The notes beneath the pieces were generated by a model. That model did not search any database and was not told the origin of the DNA. It saw only the letters and a list, made by a program, of their open reading frames with translations. Made by a program: the position numbers and the translations under genes. A stretch of DNA of 5,249 nt from Beijerinckiaceae bacterium (lineage in GTDB: Bacteria > Pseudomonadota > Alphaproteobacteria > Rhizobiales > Beijerinckiaceae): contig JAKONB010000607.1 in NCBI GenBank assembly GCA_022702195.1, positions 1 through 5,249 on the forward strand, read 5' to 3'. Of this stretch, positions 1 to 4,911 are shown piece by piece (within the stretch, counting starts at the first letter, position 1; each line of letters opens with the position of its first letter).

Positions 1-168
1 ACCGATGCGGTCACGGGCGGCCAGGCCTACACCCACAACCAGTCCGTCGCGGCGGCCCTGGGCGGAGGGGCCACGGTCGGCGCCAACGGGGCGATCATCG
101 CTCCGTCGTACAAGGTGCAAGGCAGCACCTTCTCGGATGTGGGCGGCGCTCTGACCTCCCTCGATACG
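1..168 (+). repeat. Adhesin module repeat, copy A
   Basis: This segment matches 565-732 at 160 of 168 positions by hand alignment, and the first 97 bases are identical. The spacing is exactly 564 bp (188 codons), so the reading frame is kept. It encodes the end of a neck module (TDAVTGGQAYTHNQS) and the following GSTFS..GGALTSLDT segment. The copy probably continues to the left of the window. Confidence 0.95.
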
Positions 169-1878
169 GCCACCATCGCCAATGCCAGCGCCATCGCCTC
201 GCTCGAGGCCGGCACCGGCGGCGTGGCCGTGTCGAACAACGCCGCCAAGGCGGCGGTTCCGGTGGCGACCGGCGCCAACGCCTCGGCGTTCGGCTTCGGG
301 GCGAGTGCCAACGCTGCTCAAGCGACGGCACTCGGGAACGGTGCGATCGCCAATGCCGCCAATGTCACGGCGGTCGGCAACGGCGCGACCGCCAGCGCCG
401 CGAAGGCAACGGCCCTCGGCCAGGGTGCCAATGTCAGCGCCGCGAACGCGGTGGCGCTCGGCACCGGCTCTGTGGCGGACCAGGCCAACACGGTGTCGGT
501 GGGGTCGGCCGGCAACGAGCGCCGCATCACCAACGTCGCGGCCGGTTCGGTCGCGTCGGGTTCCACCGATGCGGTCACGGGCGGCCAGGCCTACACCCAC
601 AACCAGTCCGTCGCGGCGGCCCTGGGCGGAGGGGCCACGGTCGGCGCCAACGGGGCGATCACCGCTCCGTCGTATAAGGTGCAGGGGAGCACCTTCTCCA
701 ATGTCGGCGGTGCTCTGACCTCCCTCGATACGACGCTCGCAGACACGGTGAGCCGGGTTGCTTTGCTCCAGAGCGGAAATGGTGGCCCGACCGTCGCGAG
801 TAACACGAGCAATGCTGCCACCGCATCGGTCACCGGGGCGAATGCCGCGGCCGTCGGTTTCGGCGCGAAGGCGAGCGCCGCGAATTCGGTGGCGCTCGGC
901 AACGGGTCGGTGGCGGATCAGGCCAACACTGTGTCGGTGGGTTCGGTGGGCGGCGAGCGTCGCATCGCCAATGTCGCGGCCGGTTCGGTCGCGTCGGGCT
1001 CCACCGATGCAGTTACGGGCGATCAGCTCTACACCACCAACGTCTCCGTGGCTGCGCTGCAGAGCGGTACGGACGGATTGGTCCGGGGCAACAATACGTC
1101 CAAGGCGGCAGGCCCGTCGGCCACCGGTGCGGATGCCGTGGCGGGTGGCTTCGGGGCGATCGCCTCCGCGGCCAACACGACAGCGGTGGGAACGGGCGCG
1201 ATGGCAACCCAGGCGGGTGATACCGCTTTCGGTGCAGGCGCCCGGGCCGTCGGCGATCCGTCAACCGCCATCGGTTACCAGGCGACCGCGAGCGGCCCAA
1301 ACTCCGTTGCGCTCGGCGCGAATGCCACGGCATCCGCTGGGAGTACCGTCGCGGTGGGTCAGGCCGCCACGGCCGGGTTCGCGAACAGTGTGGCCATCGG
1401 ACAGGGCGTGTCGACCAGCCGCGCCAATCAGGTGGTGATTGGCAACTCGGCCAACACCTATTCCCTGTCGGGCATCACGTCCGCGGCGAGCCTGGCGGCG
1501 CAGAGTGGTCCGCTCCAGTACGTGACGTCGGATGCCAATGGGAACCTCGCGGCGACAAGCAACGTGGCGACGGCAAGCAGTGTGGAGGCCCTCGACGGTC
1601 GCGTGGGGTCCCTTGAGAACAGCGTGGCTCACTTGCGGACGCAGATCCGGCGCAGCTTTGAGGGAACGGCCATCGCCATCGCGATGTCCGGTGCGGCCTT
1701 GCCTGACAACAAGCGGTACGCGCTGTCGGCCAATGTCGGCACCTTCCGTGGCGAGGCTGCTTTCGGTGGTGTTCTCCAGGTCCGGGTCTCGGACAACTTG
1801 GTGGTTAACGCAGCGGTCGGTGCGGGCTTCGCTCGTGGTGGCGTCGGCGCCCGCGGAGGTATGACGTACTCATGGTGA
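1..1878 (+). CDS. Trimeric autotransporter adhesin (YadA/Hia-like), 3' part, 5' truncated by window
   Basis: The frame is open from base 1 to a TGA at 1876-1878, giving 625 residues with no N-terminus in view. The sequence shows Ala/Gly/Ser/Asn-rich head repeats of about 14 residues with 'ALGNG' or 'AVGNG' cores (roughly residues 95-167, 280-313 and 379-482). Neck or connector modules of the type VSVGS..NERRITNVAAG..STDAV.G.Q occur near residues 158-198 and 304-344, and the tail of a third lies at residues 1-10. A linker (SGPLQYVTSDANGNL) leads into a short coiled-coil stalk (about 526-560). The last ~55 residues (from N570) form alternating hydrophobic strands ending in Trp, as expected of a YadA anchor recognised by the BAM machinery. 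By family knowledge, such proteins trimerise, form a 12-strand barrel in the outer membrane and display an adhesive fibre. The binding target cannot be read from this part. The identification is firm; the full length and signal peptide are unseen. Confidence 0.95.
   Translation, partial: TDAVTGGQAYTHNQSVAAALGGGATVGANGAIIAPSYKVQGSTFSDVGGALTSLDTATIANASAIASLEAGTGGVAVSNNAAKAAVPVATGANASAFGFGASANAAQATALGNGAIANAANVTAVGNGATASAAKATALGQGANVSAANAVALGTGSVADQANTVSVGSAGNERRITNVAAGSVASGSTDAVTGGQAYTHNQSVAAALGGGATVGANGAITAPSYKVQGSTFSNVGGALTSLDTTLADTVSRVALLQSGNGGPTVASNTSNAATASVTGANAAAVGFGAKASAANSVALGNGSVADQANTVSVGSVGGERRIANVAAGSVASGSTDAVTGDQLYTTNVSVAALQSGTDGLVRGNNTSKAAGPSATGADAVAGGFGAIASAANTTAVGTGAMATQAGDTAFGAGARAVGDPSTAIGYQATASGPNSVALGANATASAGSTVAVGQAATAGFANSVAIGQGVSTSRANQVVIGNSANTYSLSGITSAASLAAQSGPLQYVTSDANGNLAATSNVATASSVEALDGRVGSLENSVAHLRTQIRRSFEGTAIAIAMSGAALPDNKRYALSANVGTFRGEAAFGGVLQVRVSDNLVVNAAVGAGFARGGVGARGGMTYSW
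451..567 (+). repeat. Adhesin head/neck module repeat, copy A
   Basis: This segment, encoding VALG.GSVADQANTVSVGS and the neck (ERRI.NVAAGSVASGSTD), recurs in frame at 889-1005, 438 bp (146 codons) further on, with scattered mostly synonymous differences. It runs directly into the second copy of the 564-bp-spaced repeat at 565. Confidence 0.9.
565..732 (+). repeat. Adhesin module repeat, copy B
   Basis: This is the second copy of the segment at 1-168, with about 95% identity over 168 bp. Differences lie at 662, 675, 684 and 687 and at four sites within 698-710. The high identity suggests a recent duplication or ongoing gene conversion inside the adhesin gene. Confidence 0.95.
889..1005 (+). 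repeat. Adhesin head/neck module repeat, copy B
   Basis: This is the in-frame repeat of 451-567 and encodes the neck VSVGS.GGERRIANVAAG. After it the sequence diverges to TGDQLYTTN instead of TGGQAYTHN, so the last module differs in type from the two copies at 1-168 and 565-732. Confidence 0.9.
1855..1859 (+). promoter_or_regulatory. Ribosome binding site for the overlapping downstream gene
   Basis: GGAGG lies inside the last codons of the adhesin, 12 bases before ATG 1872 and 18 bases before ATG 1878. It is the only good Shine-Dalgarno match nearby and favours 1872 as the start. Its position within the adhesin reading frame fits coupled translation. Confidence 0.6.
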
Positions 1879-2483
1879 TGTTCGAAAAGGCCCAGCGCAG
1901 TCTTGCGCTGGGTGCCCTGGCCGCCGTGTTGACGTTCAACATGGCGGTTGCTCAAGGACCCGCTGCTAGCGCGGCGCGTCCGGCTGCCCAGATCGATCGA
2001 AATGGGGTCCTCATCCTCATTCGCTCGACACTCACAGCTCTTCAGCAGGCGAATGAGACCGGGAATTACACCGTGCTCCGCGATCTTGGATCGGAGGTCT
2101 TTCAGCAGACCAATAACGCGGCCCGCCTGGGAGAGATCTTCGCGAACCTGCGGGCTCAGAAGCTCGATCTGTCCGGTGTCGTCGTTCTTGAGCCGCAACT
2201 GACGTTGCTGCCGCAGATCGAAAGTACGGGAGCGATGCATATGGCGGGATTCTTTCCGTCAGTGCCGGTCCAGATCAATTTCGAGCTCGCTTATGCGCCG
2301 ACGGGAGGGCGTTGGAGGCTCTCCGGTATCTCCGTCGGCCTCGGTTCGTCTGCTCCGGTTGCACCGTCGCCCGCCCCAAGGGTCCCCCCCCCTGAGCCGG
2401 TCGCCCAGAAGTCAGCGGCTCCAAAGAAGAAGCCTCTTACGAAGCAAGAGGAAAGCGCGAAGCCAGCCGGGGATCCGCAATAG
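1872..2483 (+). CDS. Secreted protein with probable NTF2-like core, adhesin partner
   Basis: A 203-residue protein begins with a signal peptide: basic K6 and R9, a hydrophobic stretch over about L11-F22, and a likely cleavage site after AVA (25-27). The core (about 41-158) begins with a long helix-like stretch (LILIRSTLTALQQANETGNY), then L.DLGS..FQ..NN.ARL..IFANLR, then strand-like segments (VVVLEPQLTLLP, MHMAGFFPSVPVQINFELAYAP) and GGRWRLSGISVGLG. This pattern resembles an NTF2-like cone fold by eye. The tail (about 159-203) is rich in Pro, Ala and Lys and looks disordered. The ATG at 1872 overlaps the adhesin stop by seven bases (ATGGTGA), and an alternative ATG at 1878 shares one base with it. 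I infer a periplasmic or surface accessory of the adhesin made in a fixed ratio to it. No catalytic residues are recognisable, so the function is unproven. Confidence 0.85.
   Translation: MVMFEKAQRSLALGALAAVLTFNMAVAQGPAASAARPAAQIDRNGVLILIRSTLTALQQANETGNYTVLRDLGSEVFQQTNNAARLGEIFANLRAQKLDLSGVVVLEPQLTLLPQIESTGAMHMAGFFPSVPVQINFELAYAPTGGRWRLSGISVGLGSSAPVAPSPAPRVPPPEPVAQKSAAPKKKPLTKQEESAKPAGDPQ
2384..2392 (+). repeat. Nine-C homopolymer tract inside the partner gene
   Basis: Nine consecutive C residues lie in the Pro-rich tail region (codons gtc ccc ccc cct). The tract is in frame here. Slippage by one base would change everything after about residue 171 and leave the NTF2-like core intact. Confidence 0.9.
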
Positions 2484-2526
2484 GTGAGCTGGACGGCCGG
2501 GACCGTTGTCGGGTGGGATTCTCCGT

Positions 2527-2553
2527 GATCGTGGGGCTTGATCCCCCTCGATC
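2527..2553 (+). terminator. Hairpin downstream of the adhesin operon, possible terminator
   Basis: The arms GATCG.GGGG and CCCC..CGATC enclose a short loop (CTTGAT), 44 bases after the stop codon of the secreted-protein gene. No T-run follows, so intrinsic termination is uncertain. It could instead be an mRNA 3'-end stabiliser. Confidence 0.4.
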
Positions 2554-2668
2554 ATGTCCTCGGTCAGCGGGTCGAGCGCATTTCCCCAGATCTAAACGAT
2601 GGGGGGGCTCATACCATCGCCATCGATGGCCCAACCGTCCGCCGGGGCTTGGACTTCGGGTCCCGATC

Positions 2669-2702
2669 GTCCCGTCATCGCCAGCCCTGGCGACAACGGG
2701 AC
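2669..2702. other. Long two-part hairpin
   Basis: The outer arms GTCCCGT (2669-2675) and ACGGGAC (2696-2702) pair fully. After a 2x2 internal loop, TCGCCAG (2678-2684) pairs with CTGGCGA (2687-2693). A competing left arm, GGTCCCG at 2659-2665, can pair with CGGGACC at 2697-2703. No T-run follows on either strand. Confidence 0.6.
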
Positions 2703-2726
2703 CGGCGACGACAAGCAATGGGTTGC

Positions 2727-2751
2727 TTCCCGTGATCCTCGGGTCACGGAA
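2727..2751. other. Hairpin with one bulge
   Basis: TTCC(C)GTGA at 2727-2735 pairs with TCACGGAA at 2744-2751 around an 8-base loop. It lies 24 bases after the 2669-2702 hairpin, which makes a tandem structured stretch. Confidence 0.5.
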
Positions 2752-2805
2752 GGCGACTTATCTCTGTACCGAACGCCACATGTTTTCGAGTCGAATCGGA
2801 GGGCA

Positions 2806-2885
2806 AGAGTGCCCCACAAAACTCCCGATCACTGCCGTGTTTCACTGGAAGCAGGACGGCGCAGCGGGAGCTTAGTGAGAAACAC
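2806..2885 (+). repeat. ~80-bp direct repeat, copy 1, upstream of the PqqD-like gene
   Basis: Starting at AGAGTGCC, this segment aligns without gaps to 3327-3406 (56 of 65 matches in the first 65 bases and 10 of 15 in the rest). The offset is 521 bp. On the minus strand both copies can encode a short tail (KLPLR.PASSE.R) ending at a TGA in the same place, as the end of a transposase gene close to an insertion-sequence terminus might look. That origin is inference. Confidence 0.85.
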
Positions 2886-2951
2886 CAATTCGGCGGAACA
2901 TGCTCGAATTTCCCATGATCCGCATGACAATGGTCTTGAATCGAGTTGACG

Positions 2952-3257
2952 ATGGTCTCTGCTAATCCATTTCCGCGACGGCATGACGATCTCAAATGGG
3001 AGATCGTCGACAATGAAGCCATCGTTTTTGATCGTGACACCGGGCAGGCCACCTATTTGAACGAAACCGCAACCTTGGTCTGGGCCTTGTGCGATGGAAC
3101 GCTCGGCCCGGAAGATATGATTGACCTGCTGAACCAAGCCCTCGGGGGCGAGGCGAGCGTCGATCCGGGCGACGTTCGCGATGCCCTGGATGCTCTGGAA
3201 CGCGCAGCGCTGATCAACCCAGGCTCTCACGCGCGCGAGAGGACGAAGACGTCATAG
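2952..3257 (+). CDS. PqqD-family small protein (RiPP recognition element-like)
   Basis: A 101-residue protein has the PqqD-superfamily pattern. An N-terminal strand pair (W16EIVDNEAIVFDRDTG) is followed by the hallmark YLNETATLVW (35-44). Then come CDGTLGPEDMIDLL and a C-terminal helix (VRDALDALERAALI), with a charged tail. By family knowledge such winged-helix proteins bind leader peptides and present them to a modifying enzyme, usually a radical SAM protein. Stand-alone members of unknown role are common. No modifying enzyme, transporter or convincing precursor gene is in the window. I chose ATG 2952 over TTG 2946. There is no strong ribosome binding site, only CGAG at 2942-2945. The gene lies between two direct repeats (2806-2885 and 3327-3406), so it may have moved or been left behind by a mobile element. 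The family call is good; the partner is unknown. Confidence 0.85.
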   Translation: MVSANPFPRRHDDLKWEIVDNEAIVFDRDTGQATYLNETATLVWALCDGTLGPEDMIDLLNQALGGEASVDPGDVRDALDALERAALINPGSHARERTKTS

Positions 3258-3326
3258 GTGCCGTTCGCCGGGACCATGATCGCCAAAGGACGCGACGGAT
3301 TCCTCGTCGGGACCAGACGAAAATTT

Positions 3327-3406
3327 AGAGTGCCTCACACAACTCCCAATCACCGCCGTTTCTCGCTGGAAGCAGGATAGCGCAGCGGGAGTTTTGCAAG
3401 AGACAC
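3327..3406 (+). repeat. ~80-bp direct repeat, copy 2, downstream of the PqqD-like gene
   Basis: This is the partner of 2806-2885 in the same orientation, about 82% identical (66 of 80 by hand count) and without gaps. Its outer end, GAGTGCCTCA, recurs inverted at 3488-3497, which suggests a terminal inverted repeat. Confidence 0.85.
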
Positions 3407-3497
3407 TCAGCACGACTTTGTCATTCTCATCTGAAGAGCCTTGATGGGCCATCCTTTAGGTTGAAATGACATCAGAATTTGCTGACTTGAGGCACTC
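3328..3497. repeat. Possible small element bounded by 10-bp inverted repeats
   Basis: GAGTGCCTCA (3328-3337) and its exact reverse complement TGAGGCACTC (3488-3497) bound a 170-bp segment containing most of repeat copy 2. This fits a MITE-like or internally deleted insertion-sequence relic. No target-site duplication is visible at its edges, so the call is weak. Confidence 0.35.
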
Positions 3498-3640
3498 CCG
3501 ATTGCAGAAGCTTCAGAAAAATTTCCTGTTTCTGGCGCACGCTTAGGTCAGTATGCCTTTTTTCCAAAGTAGTGTTACAGCATCGCCCCGAGAGGTGGTT
3601 GCCGGATTTCAGAAAAAGACGGTGCTTGAACAATAACCGA

Positions 3641-3677
3641 GCGCGGCGTCCCAGATCCGACTTCCAGGACGCCGCGC
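3641..3677 (-). terminator. Strong inverted repeat beyond the AraC gene end, likely terminator
   Basis: The perfect 11-bp arms GCGCGGCGTCC (3641-3651) and GGACGCCGCGC (3667-3677) enclose a 15-base loop. It begins 21 bases past the stop codon of the minus-strand AraC-type gene. The bases after it on that strand (TCGGTTATTG) contain only a broken T-run. It could also stop transcription arriving from the PqqD-like gene on the plus strand. Confidence 0.55.
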
Positions 3678-3697
3678 CGCGCTAGCCTCGTCACGGG

Positions 3698-4702
3698 TCA
3701 TTTGCGACGCCGAAGAGCCGTATTAGACGGGAGTTCGCCAAATTTTGTTCTGTATCGCCGGGAAAAATCACCGAGATTGCTGAAATAGCGGTAGGCGATC
3801 TCAGATACGCGGGCTTCCTGAGGGGCGGCAAGAAGCTGGGCTCGAACCTGATCCAGGCGCTGATCGGCCACCCATTGCATGGGGGAGCAGCCATAACGCT
3901 CCCGGAACGCGTATTGCAACACCCGCGGGGACAGACCGCTGACGTTCTGTAGAATTGACAGGGTGATCTTCTGGTTTAAATTAGCGCGGATGTAATCGCA
4001 GACATGACCCAGTTTGTTGCGCCGGTCGAGCGGACGATCGAATTCTTCGCAAAAGGCATCGGGTTTCAGAAGCAGGACCATGAGGCGACGCACGGTATCG
4101 TCGAGCCCGCTCCGATCTAACAGCTCCGGCACCGGGAGGCATCCGTCGATCGTCGCCAGGAGATGGCGAAAGATCTGATCGAAACGCATGCCGTTGGCCG
4201 CCAACGGAAGGGCGCGGGGTGTCTCCAGGTCAAGAATGCGTGCGCCGCCAGGATCACGATCGAGCATTTGGGAGGCCAGCTCTTCGAGCGTTTCGCGCTC
4301 TATGGTGATTCCCACGACCGATCGGCGACCGGACTGCCCGACAGTGTCCATCTGGGGGATGAAGGCCGCCGTGCCGTCCGCGTCCCATGCGATCTGCCTG
4401 CGATCCTGGGTGAAGAGGCCGCGGCCCACCAAAGGAAGGATCAGGAGAGGAAGCTGCGGGTCGGTCGCGCGGAACTCGACGGGGGTGGAGGCATTGGCGG
4501 CCAGTTGCAGGTCGCCAATGCGGATGAGCGAGGAAACGCTACGGAACGGTGTTGACGGATCGGCGGACTGATACTCGAGCGACGAGACGCCATGCGCGAG
4601 ACGCTCCGCCATCGTCCGCACGTTCAGATCTTCCCGTGCAATGGTCTTGCCCAAGGCCAGCTCGGGTAACGATACCTTGCGTCCGGTCTTGGTCTTTCCC
4701 AC
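3698..4702 (-). CDS. AraC-family transcriptional regulator
   Basis: A 334-residue protein. Residues about 40-210 look like the N-terminal ligand or cupin-like domain of 'AraC-binding-like' regulators (strand-rich, with LPLLILPLVGRG, WDADGTAAFIP and SVVGITIERETLEELA). The last ~105 residues form the DNA-binding domain. The first helix-turn-helix is KITLSILQNVSGLSPRVLQ followed by AFRERYGCSPMQWV and the RLDQVRAQL linker helix. The second is VSEIAYRYFSNLGDFSRRY, ending in KFGELPSN. The second motif lacks the glycine that normally precedes the Phe (expected Y-G-F, seen Y-F). The start is a GTG at 4702 with AGGG at the right distance, and the stop is TGA. By family knowledge it binds DNA as an activator or repressor in response to a small molecule, which cannot be named here. 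A divergent small gene at 4912 and the regulator itself are the nearest possible targets. Confidence 0.92.
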   Translation of the reverse strand: MGKTKTGRKVSLPELALGKTIAREDLNVRTMAERLAHGVSSLEYQSADPSTPFRSVSSLIRIGDLQLAANASTPVEFRATDPQLPLLILPLVGRGLFTQDRRQIAWDADGTAAFIPQMDTVGQSGRRSVVGITIERETLEELASQMLDRDPGGARILDLETPRALPLAANGMRFDQIFRHLLATIDGCLPVPELLDRSGLDDTVRRLMVLLLKPDAFCEEFDRPLDRRNKLGHVCDYIRANLNQKITLSILQNVSGLSPRVLQYAFRERYGCSPMQWVADQRLDQVRAQLLAAPQEARVSEIAYRYFSNLGDFSRRYRTKFGELPSNTALRRRK

Positions 4703-4708
4703 AACAAA

Positions 4709-4712
4709 CCCT
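4709..4712 (-). promoter_or_regulatory. Ribosome binding site of the AraC-type gene (decides a GTG start)
   Basis: AGGG on the minus strand lies six bases before the GTG at 4700-4702. This supports GTG as the start in the absence of a nearby in-frame ATG with a comparable signal. Confidence 0.5.
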
Positions 4713-4783
4713 AGTTCGGCGCATGGATGGACAATGACGGTTTATGACATAATCACTAATTGTTAAATCCTTTGCGATCAACT

Positions 4784-4794
4784 TCATTTAATGA
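4784..4794. promoter_or_regulatory. Palindromic candidate operator
   Basis: TCATTTAATGA is a perfect 5-1-5 palindrome directly abutting the TTGACA hexamer at 4795-4800. A protein bound here would cover the -35 region of a plus-strand promoter. The binding protein is not known. AraC proteins usually bind direct rather than inverted half-sites, so another factor is possible. Confidence 0.35.
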
Positions 4795-4823
4795 TTGACA
4801 TTTACAAATAAATATAATAACAC
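4795..4823 (+). promoter_or_regulatory. Candidate plus-strand promoter
   Basis: A perfect -35 consensus TTGACA (4795-4800) is followed by AT-rich DNA. TATAAT occurs at 4813-4818, but only 12 bases away. At the standard 17-base spacing the hexamer is the weak TAACAC (4818-4823). Transcription to the right would give a leader of roughly 80-90 bases before ATG 4912. Confidence 0.4.
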
Positions 4824-4911
4824 TTTCGGGTTTTGTAAGAAAACAGCAAATGTGGTTCGATTTGCGTCGGCGGGTTTTTCGGTGAGGTCGCTGCCCGTTC
4901 TGCGCAAGACC

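Larger units (their letters stand above)
2484..2951. other. 468-bp intergenic region, hairpin-rich, no convincing gene
   Basis: ORFs exist on both strands but none shows a recognisable family, signal peptide or good ribosome binding site. The region holds hairpins at 2527-2553, 2669-2702 and 2727-2751, a seven-G run at 2601-2607, the perfect palindrome CCATCGATGG at 2620-2629, and the first copy of an ~80-bp dispersed repeat (2806-2885). The promoter of the PqqD-like gene, if separate, should lie in the last ~100 bp, but I see no clear -35/-10 pair. Confidence 0.6.
3258..3697. other. 440-bp intergenic region without a supported gene
   Basis: The region lies between the PqqD-like gene and the convergent AraC-type gene. 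It contains the second ~80-bp repeat (3327-3406), a 10-bp inverted repeat (3328-3337 with 3488-3497), the palindrome GAAGCTTC (3507-3514), a small hairpin CAGAAA/TTTCTG (3514-3534), a T6 run near 3560, and the strong inverted repeat at 3641-3677. The only short ORF with an ATG (3276-3380, 34 codons) runs through the repeat and is probably chance. Confidence 0.6.
4703..4911. other. AT-rich divergent intergenic/promoter region
   Basis: This stretch is clearly more AT-rich than the rest of the window, especially 4740-4850. It separates the minus-strand regulator from a plus-strand small ORF. It contains two ATGAC copies ten bases apart (4734-4738 and 4744-4748), a palindrome at 4784-4794 and TTGACA at 4795-4800. 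No single convincing minus-strand promoter for the regulator stands out. Confidence 0.6.

Noticed and set aside
182..718. Long Arg/Pro-rich ORF on the plus strand, with similar ones at 758-1438 and on the minus strand (27-311, 318-578, 591-902, 1261-1632)
   Set aside because: They overlap the adhesin in other frames, have the composition expected of shifted GC-rich repeats, and lack recognisable domains.
1..1000. CRISPR-like or tandem satellite array suggested by the repeats
   Set aside because: The repeats are long, in frame and encode adhesin head and neck modules; no short repeats with regular spacers exist in the window.
1629..2240. 203-codon minus-strand ORF spanning the adhesin end and the partner gene
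   Set aside because: It is antisense to two well supported genes, with no domain and no good start; open only because of GC-rich codon bias.
2437..2735. Several ORFs on both strands in the hairpin-rich gap (2437-2718 -, 2513-2875 +, 2592-2819 -)
   Set aside because: They overlap one another, show no family resemblance or ribosome binding site, and are interrupted by strong hairpins.
2829..3230. 133-codon minus-strand ORF opposite the PqqD-like gene
   Set aside because: It is the antisense shadow of the PqqD-like gene. Its C-terminal end runs into repeat copy 1 and may be an insertion-sequence remnant, but the whole is not a gene.
2952..3257. Calling the small protein pqqD itself
   Set aside because: The superfamily pattern is clear but there are no pqqA, pqqB, pqqC or pqqE neighbours, so assigning pyrroloquinoline quinone synthesis would go beyond the evidence.
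4163..4571. Two plus-strand ORFs of about 130 codons inside the AraC-type gene
   Set aside because: They are antisense to a confidently identified regulator and have no features of their own.
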